A stretch of DNA of 64,000 nucleotides from Centroberyx gerrardi. Its lineage: Eukaryota > Chordata > Actinopteri > Beryciformes > Berycidae. Numbering within the stretch: position 1 is the first letter of the stretch; every line of letters begins with the position of its first letter. Made by a program: the position numbers and the translations under genes. Shown in pieces: positions 55,901 to 64,000 of the stretch. The notes under the pieces were generated by a model. The model was not told where the DNA came from, made no database searches, and worked only from the letters and a program-made list of their open reading frames with translations. Where the stretch lies: positions 22,720,676 through 22,784,675 of the forward strand of contig NC_136016.1 in assembly GCF_048128805.1 (NCBI RefSeq). The letters are read 5' to 3'.

Positions 55901-58728
55901 TTCGATTAATTGTTCAGCCCTATAAACAGCCACAGAATGCTATTTAACGGATTGTTTTAAAAAAAAAATGTTATCAAAGAGTGCCAAATGATGGAATCTC
56001 TTGTTTGTCAAAATCGCCATGGCAACGAGGAGGCAGTTTCCCGTTGTGGTTGGCTGGCATGCCGCAATACCTATTTTTAGGCCCCAATGTGAACAGAGCG
56101 TTAGACTTCTCTAGTTAAGCTGCATCTGAACGCATGAGATCAGCTTCAGTTTCCCTGTGTGTCTGCGATTTCTAGAAATAATTAACGGCACGACTTCCAA
56201 ACCAATCCTCTCCGAAGAACATGTATTTTAGTTTTCCCCTCAGGCAGCGGGCGGGGCACCTTGGGCGGGTGTCCCGGCGAGGTGGTGGTGGCCTTGTAGT
56301 AATGGAAGACCACCATGACGAACAGCCAGTGGCCGCAGCAGAGGTGCCAGGCGATCCAGTACACCGGGTAGCTGCTGAGGACCACGGGCAGCAGGCACAG
56401 GTAGACGATGACCAGCACCGAGCCGGTCAGCAGCACCACCAGACACACAAACACCTGAAGAAGAGAGGGAGGACAGAGATGACGGGACGGGGGAGAGATA
56501 GGAGAAGGAGGTGGAAGAGAAGAGAAGAGAAGAGAAGAGAAGAGACGAAGAAAAGAGACGAAGAGAAGAGATGAAGAGAAGAGACAGTGAAGAGAATAGA
56601 AGAGGAGAGAAGAGAAGAGACAGAGAAGAGACAAAGAAAAGAGGAGACAAAGAAAAAAGAGATGAAGAAAAGAGAAGAGACAAAGAGAAGAGACAGTGAA
56701 GTGAAGAGAACAGAAGAGGACAGAAGAGACAAAGAAAAGAGACAAAGAAAAGAGAGGAGAAGAGACAAAGAGAAGAGATGAAGAGAAGAGACAGTGAAGA
56801 GAATAGTAGAGGAGAGAAGAGACGAAGAAAAGAGACGAAGAGAAGAGATGAAGAGAAGAGACAGTGAAGAGAATAGTAGAGGAGAGAAGAGACGAAGAAA
56901 AGAGACGAAGAGAAGAGATGAAGAGAAGAGACAGTGAAGAGAATAGAAGAGGAGAGAAGAGAAGAGACAGAGAAGAGACGAAGAAAAGAGGAGACGAAGA
57001 AAAGAGAAGAGACGAAGAAAAAAGAGACAAAGAAAAGAGACAGAAAAGAGACAGTGAAGAGAACAGAAGAGGAGAGAAGAGAAGAGACAAAGAAAAGAGA
57101 AGAGACGAAGAAAAGAGACGAAGAGAAGAGATGAAGAGAAGAGACAGTGAAGAGAATAGAAGAGGAGAGAAGAGAAGAGACAGAGAAGAGACAAAGAAAA
57201 GAGGAGACAAAGAAAAAAGAGATGAAGAAAAGAGAAGAGACAAAGAGAAGAGACAGTGAAGTGAAGAGAACAGAAGAGGAGAGAAGAGACAAAGAAAAGA
57301 GACAAAGAAAAGAGAGGAGAAGAGACAAAGAGAAGAGATGAAGAGAAGAGACAGTGAAGAGAATAGTAGAGGAGAGAAGAGACGAAGAAAAGAGACGAAG
57401 AGAAGAGATGAAGAGAAGAGACAGTGAAGAGAATAGTAGAGGAGAGAAGAGACGAAGAAAAGAGACGAAAAGAAGAGATGAAGAGAAGAGACAGTGAAGA
57501 GAATAGAAGAGGAGAGAAGAGAAGAGACAGAGAAGAGACGAAGAAAAGAGGAGATGAAGAAAAGAGAAGAGACGAAGAAAAAAGAGACAAAGAAAAGAGA
57601 CAGAAAAGAGACAGTGAAGAGAACAGAAGAGGAGAGAAGAGAAGAGACAAAGAAAAGGAGACGAAGAGAAGAGAAGAGAAGAGAAGAGAAGAGAAGAGAA
57701 GAGAAGAGAAGAGAAGGGGTGCGATCACACCTACAGTTTGTTTTCTTTGGTCTGAACCAGAGTGGAAAAGTTTACCATTTTGTATTTTTGTATTTGGTTC
57801 GTTTAGGTTCAAACTGCCAAATTGCAAGTGAACCAGGACTTGAAAACAAAAGTCTCACGACTCAAGTAGCTTGTTTATTGGACAGACTGTTCACCTGTCA
57901 TCCTGTCAGGTTAGAGTCAAAACAAATCTGACTCCAGTCCCTGTAACTTTATCTCAGCATGATGGACTTGTCTGTCTCTTCTTCTGTGGTGTTCATACCA
58001 GTTAAGAACACATGAAGAAACAGCTGAATATGAGCATCAGTCCAGACGTCATTTTGTTCTGCTAGGCTTTCCAAGCAGGAGGAACTGCTGCCTATCAAAT
58101 GTCAACATCTGTCTCCTTCTACCCATAATCCCTTGTTGTTTTGAGGTGGTTTCCTGTAGTCGGTTGGATTAACGAGGACTGAGACTCTCGGTGACGTTAT
58201 TTGTGGTTACCCGAGTTTGAATGTTCTCATCTGGTCAAATGAACTGAATTAAAGGAGTCAAACCTCCAGAGTTCAAATAAACCTCTGTAAACAGCTTGGT
58301 GAGAAGATGAGGTGAGCAATACTAATGGATAGAGCAGACACAAAGCCAATGTAGGAGATCTGGTGAACAAAACAAAGCCTTCAAGCCTTAAAGTTCATGC
58401 AATATATGTCTCAAACTGAACCAGAACCAACAACCAGATGAGAAACCGTCCTACTCACCACTCCGAACCACCGGGTGACGTTGTCCACGATCCAGTAGAC
58501 GGGCTCGAACACGCAGTCCAGCAGCGTGTCCGAGTTGCTGAGGCTGTTGAAGTACAGCGACTTGAGCAGCAGCTTGCCGTAGCTCCACAGCTCCGCCAGC
58601 CCGCCGCCGACCCACGGCTTGGTTCCCCCGCCGCGGCCGCCCCTCCGCGGGCGGCACAGCCGGCACCAGCGCAGCGCCAGTCGCATGGCCCGGGACAGCT
58701 GCCACCTCCAGCTGCTGCCCAGACGCAT
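47533..58728 (-). CDS. zdhhc16: Palmitoyltransferase ZDHHC16 (complete, 9 coding exons)
   Basis: Exons in transcription order: 58459-58728, 56260-56454, 55166-55254, 54762-54790, 54475-54608, 49838-49923, 49619-49742, 48519-48589, 47533-47635. Phases are consistent and give 366 aa plus TGA (human about 377). It is a multi-pass ER/Golgi enzyme that S-acylates proteins through an acyl-cysteine intermediate. Membrane segments: about 91-116 (VFVCLVVLLTGSVLVIVYLC), about 124-145, about 210-225 and about 255-285. The DHHC cysteine-rich domain runs from CKKC (166-169) through THHCSIC to DHHC (191-194; Cys194 catalytic) and WLNNCVGHFNHRYFF. The family's TTxE-like region and C-terminal block VFRNPYHHG are present. 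The 16-residue insert known between AVE and the YYQTPPPP block in one human isoform was not found. The start at 58726-58728 follows MRLGSSW-type fish homologues as I recall them. Confidence 0.95.
47655..47734. repeat. Tandem repeat, 5 x 16 bp
   Basis: Five exact copies of ATAAACACAGTCATAT with no spacers, 20 bp upstream of the ZDHHC16 exon 9 acceptor (inside the intron on the sense strand). Direct and contiguous, so a minisatellite and not a CRISPR. Confidence 0.93.
52524..52862 (-). mobile_element. CGATTAAT-type hAT-like MITE, diverged
   Basis: Starts TAGTGTTGAAACAATAAGTC and ends TTAATGAAAACCCTA. Rich in ATTAATCGAT words like family B but with a different inside (AAATACCAAACATTTGCTGG). No clear target duplication. 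Confidence 0.6.
53180..53618 (+). repeat. Dispersed repeat family I, copy 2 (empty-site copy)
   Basis: TTCCAGGAGTTATTTAGTGA to GGGACTGACACC, uninterrupted at AAGTGTTGTAATTTACTTTG, where copy 1 carries a hAT MITE. Includes CCTACATTTCCCATAATGCC, a ZNF143-like word. The last 160 bp are nearly identical to copy 1. Confidence 0.88.
54475..56454 (-). CDS. zdhhc16: ZDHHC16 coding exons 2-5: first membrane pair and catalytic domain
   Basis: Exon 2 (56260-56454) carries two membrane segments and the loop ending HYYKATTTSPGHPPK. Exon 3 (55166-55254) opens the cysteine-rich domain. Exon 4 (54762-54790) is a 29-nt microexon coding CILKMDHHC and holds the active-site cysteine. Exon 5 (54475-54608) begins inside the Pro codon after DHHC and continues through the third membrane segment. 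Residue 185 is Thr (codon split AC|G) where the human enzyme has Arg. Confidence 0.95.
55547..55922 (+). mobile_element. hAT MITE family C, copy 2 (empty-site copy)
   Basis: TAGGGCTGAACGATTTTG to ATTAATTGTTCAGCCCTA; flanks TAAACCGC and TAAACAGC are an 8-bp duplication with one mismatch. It lacks the family D insertion found in copy 1 and keeps the internal part deleted there. In ZDHHC16 intron 2. Confidence 0.93.
56505..57718 (-). repeat. Purine/pyrimidine satellite at the 3' end of ZDHHC16 intron 1
   Basis: About 1.2 kb with almost only A and G on the plus strand (C and T on the gene's sense strand), built from GAAGA, GACGAAG and GACAAAG words with a recurring GACAGTGAAGAGAA marker. The block from about 56541 to 57100 recurs at an offset of exactly 560 bp (57101-57660) with few differences. 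The ends are pure GAAGA arrays. It stops about 50 bases from the exon 2 acceptor (CTTCAG, 56455-56460). Long antisense and sense open frames (353-466 codons on the minus strand) arise from the lack of stop triplets. Confidence 0.96.
57715..58290 (-). repeat. Dispersed repeat family K, copy 3 (inverted) with adjoining repeat
   Basis: The right part (57960-58260) carries the reverse of copy 2 landmarks, e.g. CTGTGGTGTTCATACCAGTT and CTACCCATAATCCCTTGTTG. The left part begins GCGATCACACCTACAGTTTG and contains TTTGGTCTGAACCAGAG, which resembles 47760-47815. Confidence 0.6.
58459..58728 (-). CDS. zdhhc16: ZDHHC16 coding exon 1
   Basis: Ninety codons from ATG at 58726-58728 to the donor GTGAGT. 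The basic N-terminus MRLGSSWRWQLSRAMRLALR precedes a glycine-rich stretch and the conserved LLLKSLYFNSLSNSDTLLDC and FEPVYWIVDNVTRWFGV. The frame is open for a further 54 codons upstream to another ATG (58888-58890), but that extension is made of repeat-encoded Cys/Val and Gly runs, so the downstream start is preferred. Confidence 0.85.
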
Positions 58729-58735
58729 GCCGCCG

Positions 58736-58766
58736 CCTCCTCCTCCTCCTCCTCCTCCTCCTCCTC
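58736..58766 (-). repeat. (GGA)n in the ZDHHC16 5' leader
   Basis: Ten CCT units on the plus strand, read as GGA/AGG on the gene strand, starting seven bases before the start codon. A possible acceptor CTGTAG (sense) lies at 58769-58774, which would leave a 40-nt leader in this exon; this acceptor is uncertain. Confidence 0.9.
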
Positions 58767-59929
58767 GCCTACAGACTCTTCCTTCCAGACACACACACAC
58801 GCACAGACACACACACCAGCAGTTACAAACACAGGCCGCGTAGAACAGCAGCTCCTCGTAGCGCAGCCTGATGGCCGACGAGGTTTCCATCGTCGGCGTT
58901 CCCCTTCAGAAGAAGCCGTCCGGTCTCCTTGAAAGTCAGTGAGGCGTTTCGGAGGCTTCCTGCAGCACTTGTGCGAGGGAAAGTGACCGACAGCCAAGTT
59001 ATGAGAGGAAAGACAGGAGCTTGACATGGGACTTCCCTCTCCAGAAGCGCTCCCTCTCCTAGAAAGTCAATCAAACGAGGAGAGAGCAGCCTCCAGTCTT
59101 GAAGGAAACGAGGACAGGAGCTCTCAGGTAATGAGCTATGCCCCTCCACTCCCACAGGGCAAAAAAAAACCTTCTCCCATTAATAATTCACAGCAAATCC
59201 AGATCCTCGGGCCAAGAAGTTGTTAGAAACTTGAGGGGGAGATGCTGAAGCCGTAACCCTGTAAGAGGGAGCAGCAAAGGGATGAAGTTCTCAAGAAGGA
59301 AATAAAGTGGCTACCTGATCCGGGGCATCATTTCATGAAAGTGAGTATTGGTTACACAGATAAGCCTTGTTCAGGTTCTCCAAAAAGGGATGGCATCAAT
59401 AATGCGAGAGGCTAATACAGGACCTTTAGCAGACAGTAGCAATATGGCCTGGCAACACGCTGCCCTCTGTCTTGGCTAAATACTGGTTAATTTTGGAAAT
59501 TGTTGGGAAATTTGCCAAATCTACCATCCACACTGGGAAGCAACTAACCAGGCTCTTCTCTGATCTGATCTGATCTGAAATGCACTACGTCTGATAATGT
59601 GCACTACGTAATCTACGAGAAACTGTGACCGGTGGATGAAAAAGTTAACTTTGCTGTCCTAGTTACCTGCACACACACACACTTACAGAAAGCGTGAAGA
59701 AGAAGTAACAGAAATCCAGTCTGTCTAAAGTGCAGATGACTTGGTTTGATTGGCACATTCCCATTTTGTCTTCATTAAAGTTGCTACATCTAGCATTTCA
59801 ACATCAATAAATCATTACCACATTAGAGACATTAGTATAATTACCGTAAACACACCAGACCATCAAGCGGTCAGCCTGTCAGCCTCTATCAGCCTCTACT
59901 CTGCATCCTCCATAGTTTCTCCACCTGGT

Positions 59930-60097
59930 GGATCTGGAGGGAAATCTGCTGGATCGCTTTACGGCACAAAACAGGAAGAGGTTCTGTTCTTCCAGAGCAA
60001 ACGGAGCTAAAGCTGAAAGAGTTTCTGGCAGCAGATGGTGGAAGGAGGGAAAGGAAGATGGAGAAATCACTTCCAACATGTTGATCCTCTTCAGGGA
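59930..60097 (-). repeat. 168-bp dispersed repeat family M, copy 2
   Basis: Reverse complement of 39891-40058 with about 96% identity by eye. In both places the same strand is the sense strand of the host gene. Confidence 0.85.
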
Positions 60098-61004
60098 AGA
60101 CAAAGAGAAACAAATCATCATACCAATCGTCTCCACCATGCTCTCATTTGTTTATGGTAATTATACCAAGGTGTCTCAATTGATTTGACAGTGATATACT
60201 GATGTTTAAAAATGCTACACCTTTAAGAATGGCAGTGTATTGGCGACAGCAGCATGAAGCGCTGACTAGAATAATGCTGCATTCATGTCATATCAGATTT
60301 ATCGTAAATATGAGCTGCTGACTGGGAAAACACTGTTCACGTTAGCCTCCCGGCTATAATAGTAGGATATGTGGGATTCTTTTTGTCGGCTCTGGTGTCT
60401 CTCACTTGGCGTCACGAATCACAGAAGTGTGTCAACACAGGCGGCAAACATGGCTGTCATGTTCGGCTGTCTAAGGATGTAAAAATCTAGTTATATTCAC
60501 GCTAATACAATTAGGCTAACTCTACTCACAAAAAAATAGCAACATCTGCGGCAGTTCATTTATAGTAGATTTTAAAATTCATAAATAAAAATGAATTTGT
60601 GTGATGTGGCCGTTCGAACGAGTTAAGTGAACCCCACATAAGCTACGACTTGGCCCGTTTGGTGAAACTGAGAAAATGGATGCAAAAATTGTATTGTACA
60701 TTTTAAATTAGCTACTTTTTACCTTTACTTAAGTAGGTTTTTTACACCAGTAGTTTTACTTCTACTTAAGTAAAATATCAGCAAACAAACTCTTAGCAGA
60801 TCACAAACCTGCTCTGCTCTTTCCACACGCTAGTCTTACTGGATAGTGTCTTTTAAGGCAGAAAATTAAATCTCTTAATCCCCTGGGCAGAGAGAGAGAG
60901 GCATGAGAGTGGCACTGAGGCCAGCCTGCAGGTCCAAATCTGCTCTGACTGCCTGTCTGTCTGCTGCTGTAATAAGCTTTATTTCGTCCTCTGTCCTCTA
61001 CACA

Positions 61005-61025
61005 GTCTGTCTGTCTGTCTGTCTC

Positions 61026-61076
<51 letters not shown>

Positions 61077-61077
61077 C
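61005..61077. repeat. (TCTG)n microsatellite
   Basis: About 18 units with one TCTC interruption, in the ZDHHC16 leader intron. Confidence 0.95.
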
Positions 61078-61310
61078 CCTCAGGGTCAGACAGGAGGAAG
61101 GAGTGTCTGCTGGATTTCTTGTCTGGACAGGCTGAGCTGCCTGGGAAAACAGGAAGAATAAGAAGCTGGAACAACATATTTCTAATTCAGACTTGTGCAA
61201 AATGTGTCTCACTGAGTTTGTCCCACTGAGGCGGGCCGAGGAAGATTAGAAGTAAAATCTTAAGTGTATTATTGGTTTTATGATTATGATACAGTTGTTT
61301 GTTTCTTGAC

Positions 61311-61585
61311 TACGGCTGCATGGGCTACATGGTTGAAATCAATATCACGATAATCATAAGGAGTTTTTTCGATATTGATATGTGATGTAAAACAAAACTT
61401 TTCAAATAATTATAAATAATATTCCTTAAAATGTTTTATATCTCATGTTTTTAAATACAATTTGCTTGTTATCATCACTTCAGACAGCAGAATTGTGTGT
61501 CACGATATCACAAAATCACCATATCGTCACGATACGATTCCACTGAAAGACCATGAACGATAATATTGAATTATCGCCCAGCCCG
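61311..61585 (+). mobile_element. hAT-like MITE family G, copy 3
   Basis: Contains GTTGAAATCAATATCACGAT, GTTATCATCACTTCAGACAG and CGATAATATTGAATTATCGC. Its left end is degraded. Confidence 0.65.
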
Positions 61586-62216
61586 AACAGGCATGGCTTT
61601 GGTTTTGGTTCAGGTTCAGAAGCAGTGATTTAAAGACAGGAGTCACCTGTTGACTTCTCATATTGTCATTAGCAGGGATGTAATGGAGAGAAAACCCTCT
61701 TTAACTCAGTTTACCCGCCTTTTAATTTGCAAAACAGTGTTTATCCACATTTTCAACCAGACATTTCCATCTTTTTTTTATATAAATTCACAGAATACAT
61801 CACACTTAATAGCATCAAACAGGTGCACGTTATGTGAGGATAGGGTGTTGGAAGGAAAAAGGGATAAGTTAATTGATTTTTGTTGACATATTGGTTATTT
61901 GCCTTATGATGACAACCAACTGGAGGTGACAGTTTACTCACCTTTTATTTATCACTGCAATGTAAAAGACAACTTACAGAGAAGTAAGCACTTTTGTCCA
62001 AATATCTAAATCAAGCTAGCTCATACTGACTGACTGCATGACTATCCTGTTATAACGTTACATATCTGATGTTGACATTTAGCCGGTAGGAGGGAAAGCG
62101 GTGTTTCCACATTATGCTGAGCTAGCTCACACAGGCAACAAACACCCATAACCCGCCGATTTAAGAGTCAGTTTTAATAAACACGACGAGCCGAAACAAA
62201 CCTGAGAGTGTCTTAC

Positions 62217-62310
62217 CTCGTCAGGTGAGATGACCGGAGCAGCAGCGCTAACGGTCAGGTCATGGTCAAGCTAACCCGTCAGCTAACATCTTCACTGCAG
62301 AGACGAAGAA
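62217..62310 (-). other. Probable noncoding first exon of ZDHHC16
   Basis: A consensus donor GTAAGA lies at 62211-62216 on the minus strand after GACGAG, in CpG-bearing sequence about 100-150 bp from ETS- and X-box-like motifs. It contains ATG ACC TGA (62255-62263), a two-codon upstream frame. The 5' end is a guess. Confidence 0.5.
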
Positions 62311-63013
62311 GAGCAGGCTCGCCCGTAGTGGCGGCAAAGATCGTCTATCGAGCAGATGAATCATTCAAAAGTAGAAAGATGTACCCGTCTTCCGGTCCGG
62401 TCAACGCTCTTCTACCACAGCCGTTACCATAGCGACCGATCTGGCGCACAGTTGCACACTATTCATTACTATTCAAAACTATTCATTACAAAATTGGAAA
62501 ATGTAGGTCTGAGTGTAAACAAAACGTTAGTTAGTTTGGTCCAAATAAACTAAATTAGATATTTGTAACGGAAGATATCTGTACAAGTAGGCTACAAACA
62601 GGAACAAGTTTAACAAGGTTAAGAATTCATTAAAAAAAAAAGAAGATCGAGTCTCAAGTCATTTCATGAGGAGCAGACACTCTCTAGTCCCTAGTTTTGC
62701 TGTGGTACCCGGAAATAGCGCCAGAGTGAAACCTCTCAACAATCCTCTCTGGTGGCAGCTCGCTTGAGGGCGCGCGGTGTGTCCTGGGAAACGTAGTTTT
62801 TATGTTGCCGCAACATATCATTTAAACGTCTCTCTACTCACGCTTCCGTTAATACAAAATATAGTATAATCAAATTTTATATATTTGCACTAGCAGTCCT
62901 CATGATGACAACAATCAACATTCAACAAATCAGCCATTTGAATAGAAAAAAAAGCGTTTTCTCAAAGTTGGGCATAACCAGGAAGTGTTGAGACGTCATA
63001 TGACTGTGGAAAA
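62311..63013. promoter_or_regulatory. Bidirectional promoter region, ZDHHC16 and the right-edge gene
   Basis: About 0.7 kb between divergent starts. Motifs seen: CCGGAAG (ETS type, minus strand, 62389-62395), GTTACCATAGCGAC at 62423-62436 (one mismatch from an RFX X-box), CCGGAAAT near 62709, and ACTACGTTTCCCAG on the minus strand at 62784-62797, which fits the ZNF143/THAP11 core. No TATA box was identified. Confidence 0.6.
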
Positions 63014-63741
63014 ATGGCTGCGGTGCAGTGGTAAGATGCTCTCTTCTTATGAAAAATCTGTTTTATCGTCATCATAAATAACTTAAATTACCTATCTGTT
63101 GATATCCTAGACATCTGAAGAATCTGCATGAGTGAAAATGTGCGTGACGTGTTTATACAGGCTGTAACGACCTGAGTGAAATGTCAGCTAGCTTGTTTTT
63201 ATTCTCTCTACTGTGTGATAACACTATGTGTCACATGCAGCATTATTAGCCTTAAATCAAATTGTCTCCTTTAGTTATCTGACGTTCTGGTTGTAGGCTG
63301 AAGTCCTGCAAAACCTACAGAAATGTGGTCAGAGAAACTTGAGCCAAAGATTCAACAACTAATTCAATTACTTAGCTCAAGTTACTTAAAAAAAAACACA
63401 CATCTTGGGACTCAAACAGCACTGGCAGATGACACTGGCATTTTTCTAGGCTTTATTCAGATGGTATGTTGTTTAATTTATTGTGTGTTAATCTATTACT
63501 GTTGTCATTATTGATAGCCTTAATGTGTTTAACTTGTCTTGGTTTGTTTCTCACTGTCTGTGTCATTCAACTGCTGGCTACTACAACTGAAGTCCCCTTC
63601 TGGAAAACAAAAGTTATTCTATTCTATACTATTCTATTCTATTCTATTCTCTGTGATGGATAGATCTTGTATTGGATAGCCACCCATCTTTCCCTGCAGA
63701 CACAACAACATACACACACATGGTAACTGTACTAACCCTAG

Positions 63742-63778
<37 letters not shown>

Positions 63779-63845
63779 CCTGTCTGTATGTCTGTCTGTC
63801 TGTCTGTCTGTCTCCTGTCTGTCTGTCTGTCTCCTGTCTGTCTCC

Positions 63846-63890
<45 letters not shown>

Positions 63891-64000
63891 GACCTCCAGG
63901 CATTCCCGTCAGCGGAGGTACGAGGCGGAGCTGCAGAGGAGTCGACCTGAGGCGGTGCAGGTGGAGTTCGGAGACTATCATCCACTGAAACCCATCACGG
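63014..64000 (+). CDS. Unrecognised gene, 5' part only (two exons)
   Basis: Exon 1 is 63014-63030 (ATG GCT GCG GTG CAG TG, Kozak context AAAATGG) with donor GTAAGA. Exon 2 starts at 63900 after CCTCCAG and runs to the window end. The join gives [20 protein letters not shown] and continues to about [10 protein letters not shown], 39 residues, basic then acidic, with no signal peptide or membrane segment. The frame is open to the edge. I do not recognise the family. In human the gene divergent from ZDHHC16 is EXOSC1, but this N-terminus does not look like EXOSC1. A plus-strand alternative reading of exon 2 (63672-63950) is repeat-driven. Confidence 0.65.
63743..63890 (+). repeat. (TCTG)n tract at the acceptor of the right-edge gene's exon 2
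   Basis: Roughly 148 bases of TCTG with TCCTG and TATG interruptions, separated from the acceptor CAG (63897-63899) by only about seven bases, so it occupies the polypyrimidine-tract position. Confidence 0.95.

Larger units (their letters stand above)
58729..62216 (-). other. ZDHHC16 5' leader and intron before the coding exon
   Basis: Holds repeat M copy 2 (59930-60097), a TCTG tract (61005-61077), a MITE G copy (61311-61585) and otherwise unremarkable sequence. No further coding exon was recognised. Confidence 0.6.

Noticed and set aside
56182-57827. Minus-strand frames of 353-466 codons and plus-strand Lys/Glu/Arg-rich frames
   Set aside because: Products of a purine/pyrimidine satellite that lacks stop triplets; only 56260-56454 is a true exon.
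58438-58932. Plus-strand 164-codon frame
   Set aside because: Antisense of ZDHHC16 exon 1, extended by the CCT repeat.

Overview
The window is vertebrate nuclear DNA, almost certainly from a teleost fish. Genes are split into many short GT-AG exons separated by introns full of CA/GT microsatellites, short hAT-type MITEs with 8-bp target duplications and tRNA-derived SINE pieces. A percomorph-type fish is an inference only. No prokaryotic, viral or CRISPR content and no autonomous transposon gene was seen.

Three genes can be reconstructed completely by joining exons in frame, and a fourth is cut by the right edge. (1) UBTD1, minus strand, 2692-12919: 4 coding exons, 252 aa, an N-myristoylated ubiquitin-like-domain protein. 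(2) MMS19, plus strand, 14524-43335: 31 coding exons, 1,035 aa, the HEAT-repeat targeting subunit of the cytosolic iron-sulfur assembly machinery. It is head-to-head with UBTD1 across a promoter region carrying a palindromic NRF1-type site. (3) ZDHHC16, minus strand, 47533-58728 (coding): 9 coding exons, 366 aa, a DHHC palmitoyltransferase convergent with MMS19, with a probable noncoding first exon at about 62217. (4) An unrecognised plus-strand gene starting at 63014 and running off the end; two exons give 39 aa. The order UBTD1 - MMS19 - ZDHHC16 and their relative orientations match human 10q24.

The non-coding sequence holds most of the unusual material. Several introns end, on the sense strand, in greatly expanded low-complexity tracts running right up to the acceptor: about 690 bp of CT-rich DNA before MMS19 exon 15, 77 bp of TG before MMS19 exon 23, about 1.2 kb of CTTTT/CTTC-type satellite before ZDHHC16 coding exon 2 (containing a 560-bp duplicated block), and a TCTG tract before exon 2 of the last gene. 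Other introns begin with CA/GT runs just after the donor. At least seven MITE families are present in several copies, many with readable target duplications. Two nested insertions can be proved from empty homologous sites elsewhere in the same window. A 435-bp foldback element lies 41 bp upstream of MMS19 exon 19. An eight-fold GGGAC-type repeat with quadruplex potential follows the UBTD1 stop codon.

No new multi-gene system is evident; the genes are conserved housekeeping genes. The observations most worth a check are the splice-site repeat tracts, the nested MITEs with empty sites, the foldback and hairpin structures, the quadruplex repeat and the unidentified gene at the right edge.
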